Assembly (NCBI GenBank): GCA_913047695.1 | Contig: CAJWUI010000005.1 | Span: forward strand, 124,001 to 188,000 | DNA: 64,000 nt | Direction of reading: 5' to 3' | DNA from: an uncultured Bacteroidota bacterium | GTDB taxonomy: Bacteria; Bacteroidota; Bacteroidia; Flavobacteriales; Flavobacteriaceae | Part shown: positions 51,251-59,360 of the stretch, in pieces | How the letters are laid out: every line of letters starts with the position of its first letter | How positions within the stretch are numbered: position 1 is the first letter of the stretch | Position numbers and translations under genes: made by a program | Notes under the pieces: model-generated | The model's input: the letters and a program-made list of their open reading frames with translations, nothing else | The model's database searches: none | What the model was told of the DNA's origin: nothing

Positions 51251-51997
51251 TTACTTGAGAATAGAAACTTCCATGAAAACATTTGTCAAAGGAGTTTCTC
51301 TATTATCGGTTTTTTGCTTGTTAATTTTATCAACAACATCCATTCCTTTTATAACTTTCCCAAATACAGTATAATTTCCATCTAGGTGATAAGCACCTGG
51401 ACTTTTCTGAACGATGAAAAATTCGTAAGGTGAGGCAAGTTTGTGGGGGTTTTCGATTTCACTACTTGGCATGGAAATTACACCTCTGTGATGCTTGTAC
51501 CCCTTTTTGGTATCAGGTGGAAGAAGATATTTTCCTATATGACTTCTTTTTTTAGCTGTTTCATATCTATCAGAGTTTCCACCTTGAATTATAAAATCTG
51601 GAACAACTCTATGAAAGGTTGTTTTATTAAAGTATTTCATTTTTGTTAAATAAATAAAGTTTGCGCGGTGGTATGGTGTATTATTAAAAAGTTGTAATTC
51701 AATATTTCCAAATCGTGTTGAAATACGGACTTTATCTTCTAGATTCTCCTTGCCGTAATTAAAAAAAAATGGTATAGCATTTTTATCATTTAGTATTATT
51801 TTTTTTTCTTGGTCAATTAAATCTACTTTTTCAATTTCTTTGACAATATTTGTTTTCTCTGAAATTTTTTTTTTCGAATCTTTCTGGGTTTTTTTTATGC
51901 TCATTGTCGAGGATTTTTTGTCATTGTTGTTGAAATTACAACTAGCCATTGTTAATTGAAAAATGAACATATATATGAGTATTTTAGTTTTCTCCAT
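51251..51997 (-). CDS. Cyclophilin-type peptidyl-prolyl isomerase lipoprotein
   Basis: A 248-aa lipoprotein (MEKTKILIYMFIFQLTMASC). A Lys/Asn-rich linker of about 60 residues follows, then a cyclophilin domain at about 90-248: IELQLFNNTPYHRANFIYLT, KTTFHRVVPDFIIQGGNSDR, HHRGVISMPSSEIENPHKLA with SPYEFFIVQK, and HLDGNYTVFGKVIKGMDVVD. The canonical GSQFFI is replaced by PYEFFIV, and the catalytic Arg (FHRV) is kept. It is the third prolyl isomerase in the window and is exported to the periplasm. Its ATG (51997-51995) overlaps the divergent NUDIX ATG (51996-51998). Confidence 0.9.
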   Translation of the reverse strand: MEKTKILIYMFIFQLTMASCNFNNNDKKSSTMSIKKTQKDSKKKISEKTNIVKEIEKVDLIDQEKKIILNDKNAIPFFFNYGKENLEDKVRISTRFGNIELQLFNNTPYHRANFIYLTKMKYFNKTTFHRVVPDFIIQGGNSDRYETAKKRSHIGKYLLPPDTKKGYKHHRGVISMPSSEIENPHKLASPYEFFIVQKSPGAYHLDGNYTVFGKVIKGMDVVDKINKQKTDNRETPLTNVFMEVSILK

Positions 51998-52623
51998 GAA
52001 TTATAAAAATTTCAATAAATTTTTTTCAAAAACAGGTGACTTTACCTTACCTGGTAAAAAAGTACAATTCATATTATCTCCTGTTAGCCCAAAAATAATT
52101 GTCAATAAAAATAATCCAAAAAAAGCTTCGGTCTTAATTTTTTGTTATCCAAAAAATGACAAGATGCATATTATTTTAATTAAGAGATCTGATTATATCG
52201 GTTTTCATTCAGGAGAAATTAGTTTTCCTGGGGGTAAATTTGATAATCAGGATAAAAATCTACAACAAACTGCTTTGAGAGAATTTTATGAAGAATTGGA
52301 AGTTAAACTGATTTCAAAAAAGAATTTGATAAAATTTACCCCACTATATATACCGCCAAGTAATTTTATAGTATTTCCATTTTTAACATATGTGAATTTC
52401 ACTCCACGATTTTATCCAGATATTGAATGAAGTTGCTAAAATAATTGAACTCCCTATTTCAGAAATCTTCAATTTAAAAATAAAATATACCAATTTTTTG
52501 TATGGACCGATGAAAGGTAGAGAGGTCCCATGCTTTGAGTTTAAAAAGTATTTAATTTGGGGGGCAACTGCAATGATTCTGAATGAATTTAAGTTTTTTT
52601 TAGCTTCTAATAGCATTAATTAA
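51996..52623 (+). pseudogene. CoA pyrophosphatase (NUDIX, NudL-like) with a frameshift
   Basis: The first frame (51996-52430) encodes MNYKNFNKFFSKTGDFTLPG, then IKRSDYIGFHSGEISFPGG and TALREFYEELEV, the CoA-pyrophosphatase version of the NUDIX box. It stops at TGA 52428-52430. A second, shifted frame (from about 52426 to 52623) continues the same protein: NEVAKIIELPISEIFNLK, then GREVPCFEFKKYLIWGATAM. The junction reads PDI then NEV if one base near 52425 is skipped. Both halves look fully conserved. It may be a recent disabling mutation, a sequence error or a recoded gene. If intact it would hydrolyse CoA to 4'-phosphopantetheine and ADP. The plsC-like gene downstream is a familiar neighbour. 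Confidence 0.8.
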
Positions 52624-52626
52624 TTC

Positions 52627-52634
52627 TATATTTG
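52627..52634 (+). promoter_or_regulatory. Candidate -7 box for the plsC-like gene
   Basis: TATATTTG lies 19 bases before the ATG at 52654 and just after the end of the broken NUDIX gene. There is no TTG at 17-23 bases upstream, so this is a partial match only. Confidence 0.35.
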
Positions 52635-52653
52635 ATCACCAGTATGTACTTTC

Positions 52654-53451
52654 ATGTTTAAAAAAAATCCTTTTGGTCATTACTTGATATTAAAGAAATG
52701 GTTAATTAGATATATGGGCTTTATGACTCATCGTCGCTACAGAGGATTTAATAAATTAAAAATTGAAGGATCAGATATTATAAAAAATCTACCTGATAAA
52801 AATGTACTCTTTATTTCAAATCATCAAACTTATTTTGCAGATGTTGTAGCTATGCTTCATGTATTTAATGCAAGTCTAAGTGGAAGAATAGATAGCATAA
52901 AAAATGTTGGGTATTTATGGAGGCCAAAACTAAATATATATTACGTCGCAGCTAAGGAGACTATGAAAGCAGGAATTTTACCAAGAATTCTTGCATATGC
53001 CGGTTCAGTTTCAATTGAGAGAACTTGGCGTGAGAATGGCGTTGATATTAATAGACAAGTTAAAATGAGTGATATATCTAATATAGGCGTTGCATTGGAC
53101 GATGGGTGGGTTATTACATTTCCCCAAGGAACTACTAAACCATTTAAGCCAGTTAGGAAGGGAACTGCTCATTTAATTAAACATTTTAAACCAATTGTTA
53201 TTCCCATAGTGATAGACGGATTTAGAAGATCGTTTGATAAAAAAGGTTTAATGATTAAAAAAAGAGGAATTTTACAGTCAATGATAATTAAGAATCCGCT
53301 TGATATAGATTATAAAAATGATAGTTTGGAAAGTATAAAGGAACAAATAGAGTATGCAATTGAGCAACACCCATCATTTTTGAAAGTTATACCAAAACAT
53401 GTCCTTGAGGCTGAAGAAAAATTAGATGTAACTCGTCAATGGAATTTCTAA
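52654..53451 (+). CDS. 1-acyl-sn-glycerol-3-phosphate acyltransferase-like (PlsC family)
   Basis: A 265-aa membrane-associated acyltransferase of the LPLAT family. The catalytic box is LFISNHQTYFADVVAML (NHx4D, about 50-66), followed by VAAKETMKAGILPRILAYAG, VSIERTWRE, ITFPQGTTKPFKPVRKGTAH (FPxGT box) and PIVIPIVIDGFRR. It adds the second acyl chain in phosphatidic acid synthesis or acylates another lysolipid. Length is typical. The family also includes ornithine-lipid and glycerolipid acyltransferases, so the exact acceptor is open. Confidence 0.87.
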   Translation: MFKKNPFGHYLILKKWLIRYMGFMTHRRYRGFNKLKIEGSDIIKNLPDKNVLFISNHQTYFADVVAMLHVFNASLSGRIDSIKNVGYLWRPKLNIYYVAAKETMKAGILPRILAYAGSVSIERTWRENGVDINRQVKMSDISNIGVALDDGWVITFPQGTTKPFKPVRKGTAHLIKHFKPIVIPIVIDGFRRSFDKKGLMIKKRGILQSMIIKNPLDIDYKNDSLESIKEQIEYAIEQHPSFLKVIPKHVLEAEEKLDVTRQWNF

Positions 53452-53561
53452 TTTCAAATTATAGATTGTAGACTTTTATTCAATTTTTAGTAACACACAA
53501 ATAATTTTCATTAATTAGCAATAAATTTTACCCTTATTAAAAATTGTTAAAATAGTATAAA

Positions 53562-54272
53562 ATGAAAAAAAATATCCTAATAATTATAGTATTGATTGCC
53601 CTAGCCTCCTGCGATAATAGCAAAGGAATCTCTCTAACCAAACTTACAGGCTCTCCAACATATGGTAAAGCAAAACTTAGATTAAATGATTTTAATGAAA
53701 ATGAGAAAAATGAATTTTCCTTTGAGGTAGAAAATTATGAACTTGGTATTCAAACAAAAAATGATTTTAAATATAAACTTGCAAACTCTGACAAAGGACA
53801 GCATATTCATTTAATAGTAAATAACCAGCCATATTCGGCGCACTATTCAAATAACTTTCAAAAAAAATTAGAAGGTGGTAATAATGTAGTCTTAGCATTT
53901 TTATCAAGATCTCACCATGAGTCAGTGAAAAACCCAAATGCTTACATTTTTACTCAAATCGGAGACGGTAAAAAAATTGACTTAGAAAAACAGTATTTAT
54001 TTTATAGCAGACCTAAAGGGACTTACACAGGTTCTGACACAGAGAAGCTGCTCTTAGATTTCTATTTAGTTAACACAAGCATTTCTGCAAAAGGTAATAA
54101 AGTAAGAGTTACTATTCAAGATACCGAATTTTTAGTTGATGAATGGGCTCCATATATAATAGAGGGTTTACCGAAAGGGGAAATTTCCATAAAACTTGAA
54201 CTATTGAATTCTTATGGAGAGCTTATTGAAAATCCATTTAATCCATCAATTAGAAAAGTTATATTGAAATAA
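53562..54272 (+). CDS. Uncharacterised lipoprotein
   Basis: A 236-aa lipoprotein (MKKNILIIIVLIALASC). I recognise no named domain. Visible features: KLTGSPTYGKAKLRLNDF near the N-terminus, a GQHIHLIVNNQPYSAHYSNN segment rich in His and aromatic residues, then VVLAFLSRSHHESVKN and a C-terminal beta-rich portion with LLDFYLVNTSISAKGNKVRV and ILVNTS-like strands. The GQHIHLI.N..PY and FLSRS.HES motifs recur in Bacteroidota proteins annotated as unknown. It is followed 42 bases later by the DUF3089 lipoprotein. The preceding 110 bases hold no clear promoter. Function unknown. Confidence 0.7.
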   Translation: MKKNILIIIVLIALASCDNSKGISLTKLTGSPTYGKAKLRLNDFNENEKNEFSFEVENYELGIQTKNDFKYKLANSDKGQHIHLIVNNQPYSAHYSNNFQKKLEGGNNVVLAFLSRSHHESVKNPNAYIFTQIGDGKKIDLEKQYLFYSRPKGTYTGSDTEKLLLDFYLVNTSISAKGNKVRVTIQDTEFLVDEWAPYIIEGLPKGEISIKLELLNSYGELIENPFNPSIRKVILK

Positions 54273-54314
54273 CTAAGAGTCTCAATTTATTAGCAGAATT
54301 TAAATATCTAATAA

Positions 54315-55322
54315 TTGAAAAAAGCTATCTTATTTTTTTTGGTGGTGTTAGTATCTTCATGTAAAATGAACTATAAAACTGTTGAGTTTAGTCAAAAAGA
54401 TCTACCTCCAGCCCCTGATTACTCCAAAAATGAAAGTTGGGCTGTTTTACCTACTCTTTGGAATAAATCACTAGAAGGTGTAGTTGGAATACCAGAAAAA
54501 AAATTTGCTGATGTTTTTTATGTCTATCCTACATTATTTTCAAATAAAAAAAACATGTGTTGGAATGCTAATATTTTTGATCAAGAAATAAGAAGAGATG
54601 TAATAGAAAAAGCAGTTACATACCAAGCATCAGCTTGGGTTAAAGCGGCAAACCTTTATGTTCCATTTTACAGACAAGCACACTACAGAATTTTTTTAGA
54701 GCCCTACGCAATTCAAGGCAGAGAGGCTGGTAATGTTGCATATAAGGATGTGAAAAATGCATTTTTATATTTTCTAAAAAATTACAATGGTTCAAGACCA
54801 ATAATTATTGCATCTCACAGTCAAGGAACCCTGCATGCAAAAAGAATTATAAAGGAGTTTTTCGATGGAAAGCCATTGCAAAAAAGACTTATAGCTGCAT
54901 ATTTAATTGGAGCCAGAGTTACACCAAAAGAGTTTAAAAATATAAATGAATTAAATTGTCCAGAATCATTTGGTGGCTTTATTAGTTGGAATACATATAA
55001 GATAAATCACTTACCTCCAAAGTACAATGAGTGGTATAAAGGGGGAGTGGTTTCCAATCCAATTACGTGGGATCAAAACCTTGAGTCCTCAATAAATTCC
55101 CATTTAGGAGTGTTAGGAAAAAACAAAAAAATATATCCCAGAAGCTTGTATACAAAAGAAATAGATGGAATTTTGTGGTCTTCGTTACCAAAAGTCAAAA
55201 ATCGGTTCCTACTATCATTTATAAAAGACTATCACTTTGCAGATATAAATCTTTTTTGGAAAGATATAGAGGAAAATGCAGTTTTAAGAACACAAAACTG
55301 GCTAGTAAATAATCAAAAATGA
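54315..55322 (+). CDS. DUF3089 alpha/beta-hydrolase-like lipoprotein
   Basis: A 335-aa lipoprotein (MKKAILFFLVVLVSSC) that can only start at TTG 54315, which directly follows an in-frame TAA. The DUF3089 domain includes FADVFYVYPTLFSNKKNMCW, RIFLEPYAIQGREAGNVAYK and the nucleophile elbow PIIIASHSQGTLHAKRIIKE (SHSQG, a GxSxG variant), then LIAAYLIGARV. The family is a predicted esterase/lipase fold. Substrate unknown. Its stop overlaps the next ATG by four bases, coupling it to the PNPOx-like gene. Confidence 0.87.
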   Translation: MKKAILFFLVVLVSSCKMNYKTVEFSQKDLPPAPDYSKNESWAVLPTLWNKSLEGVVGIPEKKFADVFYVYPTLFSNKKNMCWNANIFDQEIRRDVIEKAVTYQASAWVKAANLYVPFYRQAHYRIFLEPYAIQGREAGNVAYKDVKNAFLYFLKNYNGSRPIIIASHSQGTLHAKRIIKEFFDGKPLQKRLIAAYLIGARVTPKEFKNINELNCPESFGGFISWNTYKINHLPPKYNEWYKGGVVSNPITWDQNLESSINSHLGVLGKNKKIYPRSLYTKEIDGILWSSLPKVKNRFLLSFIKDYHFADINLFWKDIEENAVLRTQNWLVNNQK

Positions 55323-55858
55323 CCCTAGAAAATATATTATTAGATTGTAAGAAACAGTTAAGTGGTGCCCTAAATCATAAAAAACACCCCTTTCGATATT
55401 TTACGTTAGCATCAATATCTGAAAACGATACTCCAAACTTAAGAACCGTAGTTCTAAGAGAATTCAATGCTAATAAATTCCAACTTTCAATATTTACTGA
55501 TGCACGATCAAAAAAAGTCGAAGAATTAAAATTAAATCAAAATGGTAAATTTTTATTTTACGATTCATCAAGACTTATTCAATTAATACTTAACGTTAAA
55601 ATGATTGAAATCATAGATTTAAAAAACGATTTTAAAGCATTACCACATCCAAGTAAAAAAGATTATACATCAGTTTTAAAGCCAGGTGCTAAAATTAAAT
55701 CCCCAGATAAGGTGAATTATGACTATTCAAATGATTATTTTAGAAAGATTATTTTTCAGACAATTAATTTGGAGTATTTAAAGCTTAAAAGACCAAATCA
55801 CATTAGAGCTTTTTTTAGTGCGGATGATAAATGGAAAGGCACTTATTTGGTTCCTTGA
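55319..55858 (+). CDS. Pyridoxamine 5'-phosphate oxidase-like FMN-binding protein
   Basis: A 179-aa cytoplasmic split-barrel protein: RYFTLASISENDTPNLRTVV with LREFNANKFQLSIFTDARSK, which is the FMN-binding N-terminal half of PNPOx-like enzymes, then KKVEELKLNQNGKFLFYDSS. It is shorter than PdxH (about 215 aa). The C-terminus (LEYLKLKRPNHIRAFFSADD, WKGTYLVP) replaces the usual PNPOx tail with its R-L-x-P motif. That makes it an uncharacterised homologue (general stress or Alr4036-type) rather than PdxH itself. It is coupled to the DUF3089 gene by ATGA. Confidence 0.78.
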   Translation: MTLENILLDCKKQLSGALNHKKHPFRYFTLASISENDTPNLRTVVLREFNANKFQLSIFTDARSKKVEELKLNQNGKFLFYDSSRLIQLILNVKMIEIIDLKNDFKALPHPSKKDYTSVLKPGAKIKSPDKVNYDYSNDYFRKIIFQTINLEYLKLKRPNHIRAFFSADDKWKGTYLVP

Positions 55859-55861
55859 AAT

Positions 55862-55894
55862 TTGTTAATTAGCCTAATATTTTTTGTAAATTTG
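55862..55894 (+). promoter_or_regulatory. Bacteroidota-type promoter for the Gfo/Idh/MocA gene
   Basis: TTG (55862-55864), 22 bases, TAAATTTG (55887-55894), 22 bases before the ATG at 55917. A second TAAATTTG at 55903-55910 lies only 6 bases before the ATG and has a TTG 16 bases upstream of it (55884-55886), so two overlapping starts are possible. Confidence 0.6.
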
Positions 55895-55916
55895 ATTTGG
55901 ATTAAATTTGACAGGT

Positions 55917-57380
55917 ATGAATGGAAAAAAAACTTTCTTAAAGAAAATCAAAAGAAGAAAATTTATTAAAAACGGAGTTGCTGCCAGCTCTATATTTATA
56001 GTTCCCAGACACGTTTTAGGAGGAAATGGATTCACGGCTCCAAGTGACAAACTTGCTTTGGCCGCGATTGGTTCTGGGGGAAAAGGTGCTAGTGATATCT
56101 CAAATTCTGAATCAAAAGGTAAAGAAAAAGTAGTAGCTCTGTGTGATGTAGACTTAAAAGGTAGTGCATTAGAAACAATAAAAAAGTATCCGAAAGCTAG
56201 AAAATATGAAGATTTTAGGGAAATGTTGGATAAGGAAAAAAATATTGATGCAGTAACAATTTCTACTCCTGATCATACACACGCCCCTGCTGCGGTAAAT
56301 GCTATAAAAAGAGGTATACATGTATATGTCCAAAAACCATTAACGCACAATGTCAATGAAGCACGCCTTTTGACTGAATTAGCCCGTGAGTATAAAGTTG
56401 TTACTCAAATGGGAAATCAAGGAGCCTCTAACCCTGATCAATTAAAAATACAAGAGTGGATTAATCAAAAGAAAATTGGTTCTATATCTAGGGTTGATGT
56501 TTGGACTGATAGACCAATTTGGCCATCAGGTAATCCTATGCCAAAAGCAAACAAATCTCTAAAACCAAAAGGCTTAAATTGGGATTTATGGCTCGGACCT
56601 GCAAAGAATACTGAATATATACCGGAGATGCATCCCTTCAATTGGAGAGGATGGTGGGATTACGGAACGGGTGCACTAGGCGACATGGGCTGTCATTTAA
56701 TAGATGTTCCTTTCAAAGCATTAGCTTTAAAATATCCAAAGTCAGTTGAATGTAGCATTGGAAAAATCCTCACAGGTATGTATCAAAGTGCTTATACACC
56801 AGAGGGTTGTCCTCCATCTGCTGCAGTTTCACTCATTTTTGGTGCTACCGAAAAAAATGATACTGATATTCAGATGACGTGGATGGATGGTGGGATAAAA
56901 CCATTTCACCCAGAGCTTTTACCTGCCGACGTGCCAATTGATGATGGAGGTGTAATGATAATTGGAGAAAAGGGTGTGATTACTTGTAATGATTACGGGT
57001 ATAATCCAAGACTTTATCTTAAAGGAGAACCAGTAATTAAAGGTGATATGAAAAAAGATTTAAATGTCTCTGAATTTGATCATCAAAGAAAATGGGTTGA
57101 TGCTTGTAAAGAGGGATTTGATAGTAAAAAACATAGAGAATTGACTTCAAGTTTCGATTATTCTGGACCCATGACAGAAACAGTTTTAATGGGTAACATA
57201 GCTATCAGGAGTTATATGATTGAGGGCATATCTAAAAGGAAAGAATATGGTAACCCTGTACCAAACTATATAGGTAGAAAAAAATTACTTTGGGATGGTG
57301 ATAATATGAAGATCACAAACTTTGAAGAAGCAAACCAGTTTGTTAGAAGGATTTATAGAAAAGGCTGGCAAATAAGCTAA
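55917..57380 (+). CDS. Exported Gfo/Idh/MocA-family oxidoreductase
   Basis: A 487-aa NAD(P)-dependent oxidoreductase with a Tat-type signal (IKRRKFIKNGVAASSIFIVP). A TTG at 55908 would add three residues; I use the ATG at 55917. The Rossmann domain has LALAAIGSGGKGASDISNSE, VVALCDVD, ISTPDHTHAPAAVNAI and VYVQKPLTHNVNEARLLTEL, where QKP replaces the usual EKP. The C-terminal domain has WDYGTGALGDMGCHLIDVPF and MHPFNWRGWW. Members of this exported group oxidise sugar C3 hydroxyls or act on keto-sugars. It pairs with a paralogue at 63205 and with the DUF1080 and isomerase-like genes. The exact sugar is unknown. Confidence 0.88.
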   Translation: MNGKKTFLKKIKRRKFIKNGVAASSIFIVPRHVLGGNGFTAPSDKLALAAIGSGGKGASDISNSESKGKEKVVALCDVDLKGSALETIKKYPKARKYEDFREMLDKEKNIDAVTISTPDHTHAPAAVNAIKRGIHVYVQKPLTHNVNEARLLTELAREYKVVTQMGNQGASNPDQLKIQEWINQKKIGSISRVDVWTDRPIWPSGNPMPKANKSLKPKGLNWDLWLGPAKNTEYIPEMHPFNWRGWWDYGTGALGDMGCHLIDVPFKALALKYPKSVECSIGKILTGMYQSAYTPEGCPPSAAVSLIFGATEKNDTDIQMTWMDGGIKPFHPELLPADVPIDDGGVMIIGEKGVITCNDYGYNPRLYLKGEPVIKGDMKKDLNVSEFDHQRKWVDACKEGFDSKKHRELTSSFDYSGPMTETVLMGNIAIRSYMIEGISKRKEYGNPVPNYIGRKKLLWDGDNMKITNFEEANQFVRRIYRKGWQIS

Positions 57381-57390
57381 TTAATTTAAT

Positions 57391-58410
57391 TTGAAAATAC
57401 TTGTAACAGGTGGTTTAGGATATATTGGGTCACATGTAGTAGTTTTGCTTTTAGAGCAAAATGTAGAGGTATTATGTATTGACAATCTTGACAACTCAAG
57501 ATTTGAAGTTCTTGACGGAATAAAAAAAATAACTGACAGAAAGCCTTTATTCAAGAATTTAGATTTAAAAAATAAATCTGAAATAGACGTCTTTTTTAAG
57601 GAGCATTCTAATATCCAAGGAATCATTCATTTCGCTGCACATAAAGCTGTTAATGAAAGTTCAGAAAAACCTTTATTGTATTACAATAATAACATTACAG
57701 GACTTCTAAATATTTTAGATTTTTCAATTAAAAAAGATATTCCTTTTATTTACAGTTCTTCATGTACAGTTTATGGGGATGCCAAGTCCTTTCCCATTAA
57801 TGAAGATACTTTAACTAGTAATCCAAAATCTCCCTACGGTAATACGAAATTGATGGGAGAACAAATATTAAAAGATTGTTTTAATGCCTATAGTAAATTT
57901 AAAACAATCATTCTCAGATATTTCAATCCCATTGGAGCACATCCAACTGGAAATATAGGAGAATTTCCTTTAGGAACTCCTCAAAATTTAATTCCATATT
58001 TAACTCAAACCGTCATTGGTAAATACCCTTTTTTGAAGATATATGGATCTGATTATGAAACAGAAGATGGTACATGTGTCCGTGACTATATTCATATTAT
58101 GGATCTTGCTGAGGCTCATATTAAAAGTATAAATTATCTAATATCTTCTAAGAATAAGAAAATGTATGAGATATTTAATGTTGGTACTGGAAAAGGCTCT
58201 AGTGTATTAGATGTAATAAATGCCTTTGAAAAAGTTACAGGTGAAAATGTTCCTCATAAATTTGTTGGTCCAAGAGAGGGTGACGTTCCAATTGCCATTG
58301 CCGGTGTAAAAAAAATTAATAGTAAAATGGGATGGAAGGCAAAATTTACTTTGGAAGATGGATTAAGATCTGCATGGAATTGGGAAAAGGAAATAGCAAA
58401 AAAGTCTTAA
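57391..58410 (+). CDS. galE: UDP-glucose 4-epimerase
   Basis: A 339-aa SDR-family epimerase interconverting UDP-glucose and UDP-galactose (and possibly the N-acetyl forms). It starts KILVTGGLGYIGSHVVVLLL (Rossmann GxxGxxG), then CIDNLDNSRF, IIHFAAHKAVNES, PFIYSSSCTVYGDAKSFPIN, and the catalytic SPYGNTKLMGEQIL (Tyr-x3-Lys) with YFNPIGAHPTG. The only possible start is TTG at 57391: an in-frame stop lies two codons upstream and the first internal Met comes after the cofactor site. It begins 10 bases after the Gfo/Idh gene stop, so the two may be co-transcribed. Confidence 0.95.
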   Translation: MKILVTGGLGYIGSHVVVLLLEQNVEVLCIDNLDNSRFEVLDGIKKITDRKPLFKNLDLKNKSEIDVFFKEHSNIQGIIHFAAHKAVNESSEKPLLYYNNNITGLLNILDFSIKKDIPFIYSSSCTVYGDAKSFPINEDTLTSNPKSPYGNTKLMGEQILKDCFNAYSKFKTIILRYFNPIGAHPTGNIGEFPLGTPQNLIPYLTQTVIGKYPFLKIYGSDYETEDGTCVRDYIHIMDLAEAHIKSINYLISSKNKKMYEIFNVGTGKGSSVLDVINAFEKVTGENVPHKFVGPREGDVPIAIAGVKKINSKMGWKAKFTLEDGLRSAWNWEKEIAKKS

Positions 58411-58453
58411 AAACTTTTTAAATTGTAAAATCAATTTTAATAAAATTATTAAG

Positions 58454-59359
58454 ATGTTAGGGAAAAATAAAAAACTCAATCGTAGAAATGCAATAAAAAA
58501 AATAGCTATGGGAACAACAGCCATTACAATCCCAAAAATTCAAAATACAAATTATTTGAAAAAAAGTAAATCATTGAAGGGTAATATTAAACAATCAGTC
58601 TGTCAGTGGTGTTACTCCGACGTTCCTCTTAAAAAGTTAGCGGAAGAATCCAAAAAAATTGGTCTTGTTGGAATCGATCTTATTGGGAAAGAAGGATGGG
58701 ACACTTTAAAAGAGTATGATTTAATATCAACAATGTGCTATGGCGATTTAGAAGGAAAGTCTACAAGAAGTTTGACTAACGGTTGGTGTGATAAAAGATT
58801 TCATAAAGATCTTATAAATAACTATAAACGTCACATAAAACAAGTCTCTGAAGCAGGATGGACCAACTTAATCTGTTTTAGCGGGAATAGAAGAGGAATG
58901 AGTGATGATGAGGGCTTAAAAAATTGTATTAATGGTTTAAAGAAAATAGTCAAAATAGCTGAAGATTATGGGGTAGTATTACAAATGGAGCTATTAAATT
59001 CAAAAATTAGTCATCCAGATTATTTGTGTGACAATACAAAATGGGGTATTAAACTTTGTAAATCGATAGATTCAGAAAATTTTAAATTATTGTATGATAT
59101 TTTTCACATGCAAGTTATGGAGGGAGATATAATAGATACTATTCGGAAAAATTATAAATATTTTGGACATTTTCATACTGCAGGTGTACCGGGAAGAAAT
59201 GAAATAGATGAAACACAGGAACTTTTTTATCCTGCAATTATGGAGGCAATAAAGGAAACTGGATTTAATGGTTATGTAGCCCAAGAGTTTATTCCGCTAG
59301 ATAAAACTGATTTTGGAATGAAATCTCTTATAGAAGCTGTAATAACTTGTGACGTTTAA
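58454..59359 (+). CDS. Exported hydroxypyruvate isomerase-like / sugar isomerase-epimerase TIM barrel
   Basis: A 301-aa protein of the AP endonuclease family 2 TIM-barrel fold (xylose-isomerase-like), with a Tat-like signal (KKLNRRNAIKKIAMGTTAIT). Motifs: IKQSVCQWCYSDVPLKKLAE with ESKKIGLVGIDLIGKEGW, SEAGWTNLICFSGNRRGMSD, VVLQMELLNSKISHPDYLCD (metal-binding Glu), FKLLYDIFHMQVMEGD (Asp and His) and GHFHTAGVPGRNEIDETQEL. It resembles hydroxypyruvate isomerases, but export makes a keto-sugar epimerase/isomerase partner of the nearby oxidoreductases more likely. It is convergent with the S10 gene; stops are one base apart. Confidence 0.85.
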   Translation: MLGKNKKLNRRNAIKKIAMGTTAITIPKIQNTNYLKKSKSLKGNIKQSVCQWCYSDVPLKKLAEESKKIGLVGIDLIGKEGWDTLKEYDLISTMCYGDLEGKSTRSLTNGWCDKRFHKDLINNYKRHIKQVSEAGWTNLICFSGNRRGMSDDEGLKNCINGLKKIVKIAEDYGVVLQMELLNSKISHPDYLCDNTKWGIKLCKSIDSENFKLLYDIFHMQVMEGDIIDTIRKNYKYFGHFHTAGVPGRNEIDETQELFYPAIMEAIKETGFNGYVAQEFIPLDKTDFGMKSLIEAVITCDV

Positions 59360-59360
59360 T

